A stretch of 64,000 bases of DNA, taken from Xiphophorus maculatus. Its lineage: Eukaryota > Chordata > Actinopteri > Cyprinodontiformes > Poeciliidae. Within the stretch, counting starts at the first letter, position 1. Every line of letters starts with the position of its first letter. Shown one piece after another: positions 1 through 10,863 of this stretch. The position numbers were made by a program, and so were the translations under genes. The notes beneath the pieces are model-generated. The model was not told the DNA's origin, searched no databases, and worked only from the letters and a program-made list of their open reading frames with translations. Location of the stretch: NCBI RefSeq assembly GCF_002775205.1, contig NC_036456.1:10133463-10197462 (forward strand), in the 5' to 3' direction.

Positions 1-53
1 ATTGTAACTATTTTATCCCTAATAAATAGACATGTTTGCACATTATTTCAATG

Positions 54-320
54 CAGGGTTTCCCTCAGTGTATTATAAGCCTGGCGGGCCACCAGGCTAA
101 TCATTGCTTATTTATTGAAGTCTTTTTAAAATGCTTGCATTTTTTTAAGACTATATAGTTGGTGTTCAGGTATTCATTTTCTACTAACAGATTATTATCA
201 GGTGATATTTTCAAATTTCTTGTCAACTTTAAACATTTTTCAACTCAGAAACACAACATGATGAATGACTGTTCTAGCGCCCAACCGCCAGGCTTAGCAA
301 GTTTTCTGGAGGAAACCCTG
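54..320. mobile_element. Short non-autonomous inverted-repeat element, copy 1
   Basis: The segment begins CAGGGTTTCCCTC and ends GAGGAAACCCTG, so its ends are inverted repeats. No protein can be read from it. The same sequence occurs in opposite orientation at 17227-17496, with shared stretches about AAAGTTGACAAGAAATTTG, the CAGGTGATATT region and the AGACTTCAATAAATAAG region. The end sequence resembles hAT-type terminal repeats, but I see no clean 8-bp target duplication here. It lies in tesk intron 1. Confidence 0.7.
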
Positions 321-3154
321 CGATGACATGTTGCTTTTGCATTTGAGAAGCTAAAATGTACATGAAACATGCCAATGAGAGCAGAGCCATCTGTTCAAGG
401 ATTTTATTGGCATTCGTTACATGAGTGCATTGCTCCATGTAATGTGCAATATGATTGTGATGTTATAGACATTGTCTAAAAGATTTATCTACTGAACATT
501 ACCAAAGACTATTTTCTAATACCAACTGCGTAAAAAAAAAAAAAAATCTAAGTTATGAATCATTTAAAAACCTTTAAAAATATTTTTTTCTCTACCTCTT
601 CAAGTCTTGCAGACTTGACATGAATATAAACTGGAGGCATTTCAAAAGCTTCATTTCTTTTAATCGCTTCTCAGGTGACCCAGCTCGCCCCTTCGTCAGC
701 CGCCCTTTGTAACGCGCCATTTTTAACGGCGTTATTAACGGGGCATTCCCGGCAATTAGGCTCTATGGAAGTGAGCAGAAGCATGTCGAGCGGAGGACGC
801 AGGCCGCTGGCCCGCACAGAGAGCGGAGCGTAGAGTTACAAACACACGAGCACATGCGCTACCTGCGCAGACCGTGTCACGTTACACACACACACAAAAA
901 AAAACCACCACAAATATCATCGTGTGACAACTGATGTATGATGAATGGGACGTTGTTCAGAAACAATTATTAACCACTGCTCCCCTTCTTACGCATGTTT
1001 GGTATTGAATGCAGTGGTTGCCATAGTCGACACTCGTTTCGCACGACGTGAAACCTCACGTTGGTCAACAACGATGACAGCAGGTCAATACCTCAGCCTG
1101 CCTGGTCAAACAGTCAAACACACGCATGGCTTTAATTAGGCATGTGGGATTCCCACGGTAATTTGGGGTAAAACAATAAAATAAATAATAATAATAGTGT
1201 GGTTTCACTGTATTTACAATCTATGTATTTTAAATTAAAATGTACAATATAATCCAATTTTTTTTACATTTAAAAATAAATACAAAGCAATTTACCATTC
1301 TGCCGCTTGTACAACATTGACCGTTACAGTTTTACTCTGCATAGACTGACACAAGTATAAAAAGTTCACATTAGGTGGGCGGGTTCCCAATCTGGCTCAG
1401 TAATTATGCTTCTCATAGTTTACCAACCGTCTTAAATCAATATCACCTTCATAAGGCTGATGCTTCTTCAGTTTCCAAACCAGGACTGCCTGCAATTTTC
1501 ATAACTCAAAATATTTCAAAACAACCAAATTTGTGTCTTTTGAGAAGGATGAAAAAAAAGCAACATGTTGGGGAGGGGCAGAACAGTGTTACGCCTGGTT
1601 TATTCCTGCTGTTATGCGTTTCATATCAGAAGCACATGTGCACAGTGGTTGACGCGTACCCATCTTTGTGATGTTGATGCATTTGCTACTTGTACAGTCA
1701 GAGTTTGGCAGACACTGAATGGCGTTTGACTCGAAGGCTTATGTCCATACAAACAGCATCTTTAGACAAAAATGTATTCTCTTGGCTCTTTTCCCTTTAG
1801 TCCCTACTGGGTTTGAGTGTCTACTGCTCTAGTCGAGTAGCACCCACCACTAGAGTACTACAAGGTACGAGTCAACCCAAGCGACTGGTTTGGGTCATTT
1901 TCTGTTACAATTGAGTGCCACTTCAGTGGGGTGGGCTGTTATAGCGGCAACGTAAAGTAACGTGGTTTGCATGAGACACAAACAACATGACAATGGAGGA
2001 GAAGCAAAGGTAAACCTGCTGCTCAGTCTGTTGTCAATCGTCAGATTCAAAGGAACAGAGCCAGAAAAGGTTGCGGGTAGCGAGACGAAACATTCTCGAT
2101 AAAGGTTTGAAAAGCCGTAGCGCAGTATCAAACCAAAAAGGTACGAGACGCATAATGTGTGAGGATCAACCAGCGGTGGCCAATGCTAGCTGGCTATAGT
2201 CATATACACAATAATCGAAGCAGTACAATAGTTTACTGGTTGATGTCAGGTGTTGTCAAAAGTATGGATGCGTTTCAGATGGCTGTCCTGACATCCACAG
2301 TTTAAAACAGGAAGGTGGGTAAACGGCATATCCACCAAGTAAGGGTGTAAAAGTCAGAGACGGTATTCAAACCTAGTCCTCTTGACACATGCGGTGCATG
2401 AAGGTACAGTCGTGACTTTGGTTATACCACAAGTTTTTCAACTTTATCACATATGATTGTTTTATAAATCTTCCAGCATGAATGCATTCCTTACCAACTC
2501 ACACACCTTTCTTTGTGTGGTATGAGATGGATAATCTGTGAGAAAGAGTTCACAGATTATCTCTAAATATTCTACTGCTCCAAGTGCCAACTGGAAACAA
2601 CCAATCAGAGCCAGGAGGCGGGTCTTAGCGCTGTCAATCACAATAGTGTGGAGCTGCTTAGCCCCGTGCTCTTTGCTACAGCTTTTCCTATTATTAGCAG
2701 ATCATGTTGTGAATGCTAAGACTAGTTAGCATAGCCACTGACGACAGCAGATAAAGGGTGTTCATCCATTAGCACATTTTAGCAGTGAGTACATGAGGTT
2801 GATTGACAGGAAGAGCTTCCTTTTGGCTCTGATTGGTCAGAGCAGTGCATTTCTATAGCTAATTTTTTCAACCAGCTGACCGGCAGTGCATAGCAACGAA
2901 TACAGACACAACTTTTACAGGTTTAAATGTAAATCGCTGGAAACAAACTGCTTTTAAACTGTTTTTCCGATTTTTTTGGGCACAAGCCAAATTATTCTTT
3001 AAAAGTTCCCCTTTACAAGCATGCAAAAAACTTTTCTTTCGATTAAAGAGGTAAACGTTGAGAGCATTATGTCTATAAAGCTGAGTTTTAATGAGGATGT
3101 GAGGCGAAACCCGCCCTGATTCTCAGGAAAAGGGTGCGCTCTCCTCTCGCTCAC
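321..3154 (-). other. tesk intron 1 (window end) with no recognisable exon
   Basis: This is the downstream side, on the minus strand, of the first tesk coding exon. No kinase exon 2 is readable here, so the intron exceeds 3.1 kb and continues off the left edge. It contains an isolated GC-rich patch at about 680-850 and otherwise AT-rich, non-coding sequence. I see nothing else that I can name. Confidence 0.5.
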
Positions 3155-3346
3155 CTTGAACACCTCGGAGAAGAAGCCAGCCCCGATCTTCTCGCAGCTG
3201 AAGTCGTCCAGGCGGGCCAAGGTGGACACGGCGCTGCGCAGGGCCCGGTAGGAGGACGGTCGGATCCGGTTGGTTCCGTGGACGCTGTGCATGGGCGGCT
3301 CGGCGTCTCCCTCCTGCTCCTCCGGGTCGACCCTCTCCGTCTCCAT
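3155..3346 (-). CDS. tesk1: Testis-specific protein kinase (TESK1/TESK2 type), first coding exon, partial gene
   Basis: The 64 codons from the ATG at 3346 end in the start of a kinase domain. Residues 30-50 ([20 protein letters not shown]) and the glycine loop at residues 54-64 ([11 protein letters not shown]) are typical of the TESK family, dual-specificity kinases that phosphorylate cofilin. The exon closes at AAG followed by a GTGAGC donor on the minus strand, so translation would resume in phase 0 with the family's Val-Arg-His. RALRSAVS favours TESK1, whereas CEKIG and FSEVFK look more like TESK2, so the paralogue is uncertain. No later exon lies inside the window. A possible acceptor (CCTCCGTCAG) ends two bases before the ATG, so the coding exon may start at 3348 and be joined to an upstream non-coding exon. 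Confidence 0.82.
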
Positions 3347-3379
3347 CTCTGACGGAGGAGGTGTGACCGAGTGCGTGGT

Positions 3380-3730
3380 TTACAATCCAGCCCGACTTGT
3401 GTTTACATTTCCACAGCGAGCCAGCCGAGGGGCCGCGGCGTGCGCTCCCCCTCCGGCCCCGGGAGGAGGAATGGCGACGAGAAGCCCTGGAAACGCGCCG
3501 CCGCTGTGGTCAGCGACCGGTCCGACTGAATTCCTCTCCTCTCTGTCAAATTCCTGCAGCGTGTCCGCCTTCAGCGAGCGGCGCAGCTGCAGCGGTGCCT
3601 GCTGCAGAGCCAGTCCCTCATGCCGTGCAGCAGAGCAGGCCCTCCGCTGCTGCAGAAACTGCTGCTGCTGCTTCCTCTGTCGGGTTTCTTGCAGTGGAAA
3701 AGGCCGGGGCTCCCTCCCTGGTTCCACCAA
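3380..3730 (-). other. 116-codon upstream open frame in the tesk 5' region
   Basis: An uninterrupted minus-strand frame of 116 codons ends 34 bases before the tesk ATG. It contains a short glutamine run and many Ala, Arg and Pro residues, as expected from GC-rich CAG/CTG sequence, and I recognise no domain. It would be an upstream open frame if transcription reads straight through. It would be spliced out if the 4428 donor joins the acceptor next to 3348. I do not regard it as an established gene. Confidence 0.2.
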
Positions 3731-3809
3731 TTGAATGTCCAGCGTGCAACCGAGCCGCCTCGCTGGCGCTGCTGCAGCCTATTCGCGCTGAAGAAGGGGG
3801 CGGACACGC

Positions 3810-3814
<5 letters not shown>

Positions 3815-3874
<60 letters not shown>
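3815..3874. repeat. (CA)30 microsatellite
   Basis: A pure CA dinucleotide run of 60 bases in the 5' flank of tesk. It creates artefactual frames of His-Thr on one strand and Cys-Val on the other. Confidence 0.98.
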
Positions 3875-3875
<1 letters not shown>

Positions 3876-4077
3876 GAGGCGTTAATTCACTAAATCATGT
3901 AGTGATGCGAGCAAGCCGTCAGTAAAAACGCCAACCCATCCCTGCAGGGTGATGATCTACATCTCAATAGAGAGTGGGCAAGAAAATCATTATAATAATA
4001 ATAAAAGAGGTTTGCATGCAAATAAGCGCAACTCCAAAATTAAAGAGGAAGAAAGAAGCTGATAAGACCAATATTAA

Positions 4078-4117
4078 CCTTCCACTTATCATTAATATTA
4101 TCCTTCCACTTATCATT
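4078..4117. repeat. Short direct duplication, 24-base period
   Basis: The 16-mer CCTTCCACTTATCATT occurs at 4078-4093 and again at 4102-4117, separated by 8 bases. This is a small local duplication with no obvious function. Confidence 0.9.
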
Positions 4118-4427
4118 GCTCGTACTTTAACCCTGCACCACTCAATCTGACTAATGGTTTTAAAAAGTCAATCACTTTACGTGGGGATTTCAACGTGTTT
4201 GCAGCCCACACGGAAAAACTGACACCCCTAAGCATGACCGCAGCTTGTAAATTATGGACGCCAGAGTGCAGCGGACTTCGAGGGCTCGTCTGTCACGCAG
4301 TCCACGCACGCCCTTCAGAGTCTATAATCCAAGCAGGGAAGGAAAGAAAAAAAATTCGCTGACGCACGACCGCCCTGGCGCGGAGCGGAGACACGCGTGG
4401 CTGCCCGCAGAGGAAGAACCGACTTAC

Positions 4428-4620
4428 CTGGCTGGCCTTCTCTAGAGAAAAATATCCTGAGTCCGTCCGCCGAGTCCCGCCCGGTTCGGGCTTCTTGGTC
4501 CAGTTTCCAGCAGCTTCGCGTTACTAATTTATGTTGTCGCGGGAGCGCCTCCTGCACGCACGCAGGACGCGCTGGTTTCGTTTTACGTCCGCTCTCCTCC
4601 GCTCCGCCGCGTCGGCTTGA
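4428..4620 (-). other. Probable 5' non-coding exon of tesk
   Basis: On the minus strand a strong donor, CCAG followed by GTAAGT, lies at 4428/4427 in CpG-rich sequence. The most natural reading is a first, untranslated exon of the tesk gene spliced to the coding exon near 3348. The upstream limit near 4620 is a guess, set by the GC-box promoter just beyond it. There is no transcript evidence in the sequence itself. Confidence 0.45.
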
Positions 4621-4659
4621 CGGCTCCGTTTAAGCGGAGCGACGACTTTTGCTGCGTTT

Positions 4660-4700
4660 TAATGGAGGGCGGCGGGGCGGGGCGTGTCCACACGTGATCA
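4660..4700 (-). promoter_or_regulatory. GC boxes and E-box of the tesk promoter
   Basis: GGCGGGGCGGGGC (Sp1/KLF-type GC boxes) at about 4670-4683 is followed by a palindromic CACGTG E-box at 4691-4696. Both sit just upstream, in minus-strand sense, of the proposed non-coding tesk exon and inside a CpG-rich stretch running from about 3.1 to 4.7 kb. I see no TATA box. Confidence 0.5.
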
Positions 4701-6205
4701 TCACAAAAAATGCACCTGTGGGGCCGGCGGGAGTATTAGCTGCAAACACTGTGCATCTGCTGGGTGACCTTAGCAAATAATATTTGAGAAAAGGAAAAAG
4801 AAAAAGAGAGAGATTAGTTTCACAGTTTTGAACAGGTTTTATTTAATATCCCTCCCACTTTAAAGCACAGCCAGCCGAAGTTATGTGCTGTAAATGCGGC
4901 TACTTCGAGCCCAAAGGACACTTGATTTTGTGCTAGTTGTAAACCGTTATTAAATATCTGGGAACTGCAACTTGAAGACGACGTTGCTCTTGGTGTTGCT
5001 CACCTAGCTTTAGCAGCTACATTGTATTTTCTCCGAAACTAATTGAGTTTTTTTTTTTTTTTGGAATGTGTCTTTTGGGGTGTTTGTCTTCCTGGAAAAT
5101 CCTCCCTCAGTTTATCTTTAGATTCTTGAAAACAACGTGATCCGCCACATTTCGAGAGCTCAGCTTGAAATGTTAAACTCTGTTGGGTTATTCCAAATAT
5201 TCTGCAGCTTCAAACTGTAAATTATCTCCAGCTTGGTTTTCCTTCGGTAGTGGAGTCTTGTGCCGTGAGTGTGAAGAGGTTTGAGTGAATTACTGTGTTC
5301 GTGGAAAATGTTTTCTACTACTCTCCAAAACTTTCTGCAAATGCCACCTAACTCGTGAACAGTTCTTCTGAATATATATTTTTTTAACTATGCTATCACA
5401 TGTCTTGCAAGAAGCGCTTGGTGGTGATTGGTTTATGGTAAAAATCCACAGATTTAATTGATTTTTATGTCTTTTAACTGTTTCTTTATTTATATCTTCA
5501 ATAAATAATGTTTGTCGTTTTCCGCTTTACTACAGTTAGCTTCACTTATGGCCATATTTGTGTGGATTTCTTTACACATGTGAGCTACTTGACATCTGCT
5601 GTGAATTTTATGTAAAAAAATACACAGTAATTCTCCCAGCTGTGTCTGCCGTATGAAAGACAGCGACCTCTCATGACCTTTTGACTGAAACTAAAAAAGA
5701 AAAAAACCCTGAACTTTCTCTTTAAGGAATCCGTTGTTGCTTTAATCGGATATTTCCATCCACTAACCCAGCATTTGTTCCATTGCGCTTATTGTGAAAT
5801 CTGAATTTAAAACACGGATAACTATCTAGAGACCAGTGGTGAAAAACCTGTTGTAACAACACACTTCAAAAACAAATTTTGTTCTTAAAGAAGGAAAATA
5901 AAAGTGTTGCAATCTTCAAACAATACCCAAAGAGCTTTGAACCATCAAAGATTAAGAGAACATGTGCGTTTCATCATGTCCTGTTTAACAGATGAAAAGG
6001 CTCTGTGTGTGGCGTGGACGAAAGGAAAGACCTGAACTGAGCTGCTGTGATCTGTAACAAGTAGAGGAAATTCACTTCAGCTTCACTGATCTGCATCGAA
6101 ACGTTCTCTGATGTTACTTTGCATTAAAACAAACAGATCCAGCTCAAATCCGATCACATGCAGCCTCTTATCTACATTCAGTCAATTAACATGAAGTCTA
6201 TCTTG
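4701..6205. other. Intergenic sequence, nothing recognised
   Basis: AT-rich DNA with a poly-T run at about 5049-5062 and no supported exon or named repeat. Confidence 0.6.
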
Positions 6206-6630
6206 ATCCAATCAATCAATCAAATTTTATCTGTATAGCACATTTCAGCAGCAAGGCATTTCAAAGTGCTTTACATCATATCAAACACAGAAACACAATG
6301 CAACATAGAATCAACAATCAAAACACAGCTTTAAGTCAAGTTCCATCAATAAATTAATAATTGATTATGTTTCAAATAGGATCCTAAACAGGTGGGTTTT
6401 TAGTCGAGATTTAAAGGAAGTCAGTGTTTCAGCTGTTTTACAGTTTTCTGGAAGTTTCTTCCAAATTTGTGGTGCATAGAAGCTCTAATGCTGCTTCTCC
6501 TCGTTTGGTTCTGGTTCTGGGGACGCAGAGCAGAACCAGAACCAGAAGACCTGAGAGGTCTGGAAGGTTGATACAACAACAGCAGATCTTTGATGTATGT
6601 GATGCTGAGCCGTTCAGTGGTGCTTAGCCA
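6206..6630 (+). repeat. Interspersed teleost repeat (TATAGCACATTTCAG family)
   Basis: The stretch starts with CAATCAATCAATCAAATTTT, then TATAGCACATTTCAGCAGCA, AAAGTGCTTTACATCAT, GTGGGTTTTTAGTCGAG and GTTCTGGTTCTGGGGACGCA, and ends near GATCTTTGATGTATG. I recognise this as a widespread interspersed repeat of fish genomes. It has no plausible intact coding frame. The class is uncertain to me. Confidence 0.6.
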
Positions 6631-6691
6631 CTGACATTGTTAGTCACTGACATTGTTAGAGCCAGTGGCTAACATTATTGTTAACAATGTT

Positions 6692-6734
6692 AACATTGTT
6701 AACCTTATAACAGTGTTATAAGGTTAACAATGTT
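6692..6734. repeat. Perfect 21-bp inverted repeat with one-base centre
   Basis: The arm at 6692-6712 is exactly reverse-complementary to 6714-6734, around a single G at 6713. The flanking 60 bases repeat the AACATTGTT / AACAATGTT motif several more times, so the whole patch is rich in overlapping hairpins. Confidence 0.95.
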
Positions 6735-8080
6735 GCAATCAATGCAACTGAAGATAAACGCATGGATGAGTTTCTCTAGATCTGGCTGAGACATTAGTCC
6801 AATTACTCTACAAATCATCGGCGCTCGCTTGGGTTGTTTTTAGACCCAGATGGAAGTGCAAAAAATGTGCAAAATGTGAATTTTGCATAAAGGTCTCCTT
6901 TAATGATGGTCAGACATTATGTTTCTAACAAGCAGGAAGTGATAAACAATTCAATATTTTTTTTGAGTGGTTGTCCATACTACTAAATGTGACTGTAATC
7001 AGACTTCAGTATGAACACTTTACGACTCTAAATGTTGTAAATTAAGAAGCTCAAAAAGCCATGACATCATAATCTTGTCTTCCCAAATTTGCTTAAAGTC
7101 ATGCTAATCTCGCATTTCTTAATTTTGATGTTATCCAGCATGTAGATAATAATTTTGGTAATCTGAAACGAGGAAAGCATCGTTTAAGACTCAGGTCAGC
7201 TAGTAATTCAGTTGATCTCAGCTTTACTTACTTTCCCCCAAACACATCTCATCTCAAAGTACGTTTTGACACAAACGCTTGACCAGTTCATATTCAGTTG
7301 AAATCAATTAAAATCCTTCCAGATTTCCAATCACACCAATGCAATCGTAGTTACAATGCAGTTCAACAATCTGTTTACAACAAAAACCGAAAGGCTGCGT
7401 CAAATCAAATCAAGCTGTCGTTCTGGAGAAGCACAGGGGGATAGTGGAGAGGAAACACTTGTTCTTAACAGGGGAAAAACCTCCAGCAGAACCAGAAGTG
7501 AAGCTGCTGGTGTCTGGAGTTGTAGCGGAAAAGAACCAAGCGAACACTGACAACAAATGGCAACAAACACCTGCAGACAAAACCGAAATGAGAGGATGGT
7601 TCACATTCAGTCGTGAAGATTTATGTTCACAGCTCTCTGTAAATACAGTTCTTTCCACTTGGAGGTGATGGATGCCTCTGAGCCACAAAGAAAAGAAAGT
7701 TAAACAACGAGGCGCCACCTAACGCCTCCCAGATAAATATTGCGAGTGTTTGACACATCGGGCTGGAGGAGTGCGACTCCCAGGACGAGGTTCATGTCGG
7801 TCACTGGGTGATCATGTTTACTGGATCTGTCCAGAAGCCACAGGAGGGGGAAAAAACCCACCAGAGGTGACTGATAATAATCATTGCTATTTATTATTTA
7901 GAGGCGACGATCACTTATTCATCATGCGGCGTGTTGTGTGTGTTATGAGTTCAACCTGGGTCTCTCTGGCAGGATTATGAGCAAGAAGTCATGCATGGCG
8001 GAGTCCTGGGCTGACCTGTCTGTGCTGCTTTGTCATGCATGACTGTAATGAAGAAAACATAACAAAGCTTTGAAAAAGCA
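6735..8080. other. Intergenic sequence, nothing recognised
   Basis: No exon, RNA gene or identifiable repeat could be supported. Open frames around 7.36-7.98 kb overlap one another on both strands and show no family resemblance. Confidence 0.55.
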
Positions 8081-8745
8081 TTCATAACTCTTGATGTTTT
8101 AATATATTTTGTTGCATTTTAACCACAAACTTCAATAGCTTTGGTTGGGACTGAGAAAGCTCTCTGGTCAAATGGAACCAGAATTCAACTTTTCGGCCTG
8201 AATACAAAATGGTGTTTTGTGTTTCGGCCTAAATATGTAATGGAAACCCGACCAAACATGGCGGCGGCAGCATCCAGCTGAGGGGAGGAAGATTTTCTGC
8301 AGCCGAAAGAGGAGAAGTTGGTCAAAGTTGATGGCAAAAATGGAAAAACAAAATCTATTAGAAGCTGCAAACATCTTAACACTTGGGTGGAGGCTGAAGC
8401 AGCGGCTTTGACAAAATGCATAGTGACGCGTTACAGTTGCCTAGTCAAAGTCCACACGTAATGGGGTGTGCTGTGGTGGCGCAGGGGTTTAGCACGCCCC
8501 ACGTTTGGAGGCCTTAGTCCTCGACGCGGACGTCGCGGGTTCGACTCCCGACGACCTTTGCCGCATGTCTTCTCTCCTCACCCTCCTTCCTGTCTGCCTA
8601 CTGTCTAAAAAATATAAGCCACTAGCGCCGCAAAACCTCTTTGGAGAAAAAAAAAAAAGTCCAGACGTAAATCCCATTGAGAATTTGTTCAAGGACTTGT
8701 CTTTTCTTTCGTTGGGGAACAATTTCAGTGTCGAAATGTACAAAA
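8081..8745 (+). mobile_element. Tc1-like transposon remnant, sense orientation, split by a SINE
   Basis: Degraded transposase sequence lies in plus orientation. CTCTGGTCAAATGGAACCAG followed by AACTTTTCGGCCTGAATAC matches the usual Tc1 stretch coding S-G-x-x-x-T-x-x-x-L-F-G. The run GAGGAGAAGTTGGTCAAAGT and the later TCAAAGTCC lead to AATCCCATTGAGAATTTGTT, which reads as the Tc1 signature S-P-D-x-N-P-I-E-N-L. The SINE at 8463-8657 interrupts it inside that last motif. Frameshifts and stops make it non-functional. Confidence 0.75.
8449..8672 (+). mobile_element. tRNA-derived SINE with target-site duplication, copy 1
   Basis: A pol III A box (TGGCGCAGGGG, 8477-8487) and B box (GGGTTCGACTCCC, 8537-8549) are properly spaced, followed by a body with CTTCCTGTCTGCCTACTGTC and a terminal A run at 8647-8658. 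The flanks AGTCCACACGTAAT (8449-8462) and AGTCCAGACGTAAAT (8658-8672) are a near-identical target-site duplication. The SINE proper is thus about 8463-8657. A diverged second copy lies reversed at 26371-26557. Confidence 0.85.
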
Positions 8746-10600
8746 CTGGTAGAGACACCTCCAAACATCTTGCATCTGAAAAATTCATGACCTATCTAAA
8801 GTATCGACTCAGGCAAGCTGATTACAAAGGCCGACTGACCTTTTCATATTTCCCTCCTCGTCACAATTATGCACATTTTTGGTTAGATCTGTCGCCTGGA
8901 GTTCCGGTGAAATACATTACAGTTTGTGACATTGATATGTTTGCAAGTTGCTGTTTTCATTCGGTCTTTGCTAACGTTTATCTTTGGGGCGTTTCCTTTC
9001 CTTTCTCTGATTGCTTTAATAGAAATCTAATGGAGCGGAGATGTTTTAAACGGAGCCGTGTCCCTTTAATCTCCTCCGCTTGAGTTCAGATCCTCCAGGG
9101 TAAATTTTCCACCACCCACCATTACCTCTCAATAATCAGCTACGCCTTCTTTGACGCTCAACAAAAGCCTTTCTACATCCTGGTAAACGAACTGGGAGTC
9201 CTGTCAATAAAACCGACCAAGGACCGGGGTCGATATATAATTTGTGTTCGTCATGGTTTGTGGGCCAAGGAAGCGACGACCAGCTAACTCAACTGGTAAA
9301 ATGTTTGTTTGCAGACGGAAACAAATCCAGCAGAGAAGACTCTAATTAATGTGGAATGGATTTTTATTCAGCGGGGTGAATTGTGGTGATAAATGAGGCT
9401 CTGGCTCCTGCCTCGGCGACCCCCTGCTGGAAGAGCTGAGGAGGTCTTTCTATAGCAGGAGGATCAATAAGCTCTGTCCTGCTGCTTCCACCTGAGCCAC
9501 TCAGGTCGTCCTCATGGGAGAGATCAACCTCCAAAAGAGGAATACATTAAACACACAAGCTTTGCTTTCATTCTGCTCAACATTAACACTCCTACCGATA
9601 CATTAATCCCACTTCTTCTAGGCCGATAGCCCACTCTTGAAAGACGGTGCCCATTTCTGATTACGTTAAGATATTTTCGGGGTGGTTTTGCCGTGAAGTC
9701 GGAGTCGCTGAGCGTAAATAAAACATGCAACACTGATCTGACCTTCTGAAATGGCCAATTTTCACCTCAGCAGCCAGCTCCTCCTCTGATGGTACCCCCA
9801 TCAAAGCTCAACTGGGGGTCCTAACGATCACACCCGGCCTTACAGCCTGCCAGGTGGGGGGCAGGGAGTTGTAATAATTGGCTTCTTGCAGCACAGCAGC
9901 TGTTATTATGTGCCTGCACACAGGTCCCTGAAGCACAAGGCGACGGGGAGTGGAGGAGGGCTGCAAGGGTCACCAAACGGGCCACTGCACCCCCTCCAGC
10001 CCTCAACCCTCCTCAGTCTCTCTTTCCTCCTGAAACTCAATGAAATCTGGCGGTCAGAAAACAGAAACGGGTCACCTGTAAGGACAAACGTTTTCATTAA
10101 GCAATGACTGTAGGCAAAGAAAGAACATGTGCAATAAGTGGAGAATACACATGTGGCCGTTTATATTAAAGTGTTTCAAAAGGTGAGAAAAATAAAAGAT
10201 TACACAAAATAACAAGAGAAACATGTTTTTTTAATACTTATCAGCTAAAATAAATAAGTAAAAGAAGAAAGTTAAACTAATTGATCCAATTAAATAAATA
10301 CATTTATCATCATGTTTTTGGGCTGTAGTTTCTTAAAAGATAAACATTAATATTATTATATTAATATACATTAACATTATTATTTATATTAGTCCTGAAG
10401 TAAAATGTTTAGTCTATCATATGTGCTCACAGGCAAAATCTTTAAAAAGGTTTTTGTTATATTTTTCAGAGAATATGAACGACGATACAAAAACTTTTCT
10501 TCCACTCTTGGTTAGTGCTCTGGTGAAGCCATTTATCGTCAAGGGTGATAAATACATCATGTTTACCTTTTTAACGTCATAATGACAGTCAAAGTTTACC
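8746..10600. other. Intergenic sequence, nothing recognised
   Basis: No supported exon. The stretch at about 9840-9960 is less AT-rich and of higher complexity than its surroundings and could be a conserved non-coding block, but I cannot test conservation. Confidence 0.5.
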
Positions 10601-10689
10601 AAGTTCAGTTCCTGAACCATCTCAACATCAGCTCGAAGTCTTTTGTTGTATTTGTGGATTAGATATTTTATTTTCTCCGATTTCTACCA

Positions 10690-10863
10690 GTTCTGGCAAA
10701 GAAATTCCTGTAGTTTTTTGGGTGGTTCCACATCAAGACGTCATTATTTTACTATCAGTGCTGATCTTGTAGTCAGAGCCTTTGATGTTCATACTCCCCC
10801 AAACCATCAATGATCCACCTCCATGTTTCACAGTAGAAATATTTCACTTTTTTTTTTTTTTTT
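10690..10863 (-). mobile_element. Probable Tc1-like transposon remnant (weak)
   Basis: CCACCTCCATGTTTCACAGTAG near 10818 matches the antisense of the Tc1 V-K-H-G-G-G stretch, preceded by a CCAAACCATCAATGATC segment found in such elements and followed by a poly-T run. No longer transposase fragment can be read. Confidence 0.4.

Noticed and set aside
3397-3925. Long open frames through the CA repeat (His-Thr, Cys-Val proteins)
   Set aside because: They consist largely of translated microsatellite and GC-rich promoter DNA, exist on both strands, and show no family similarity.
8505-9083. 192-codon plus-strand frame
   Set aside because: It starts in the SINE, passes through its poly-A tail and the Tc1 remnant, then runs into unrelated sequence. 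It is a chance join of repeats, not a gene.
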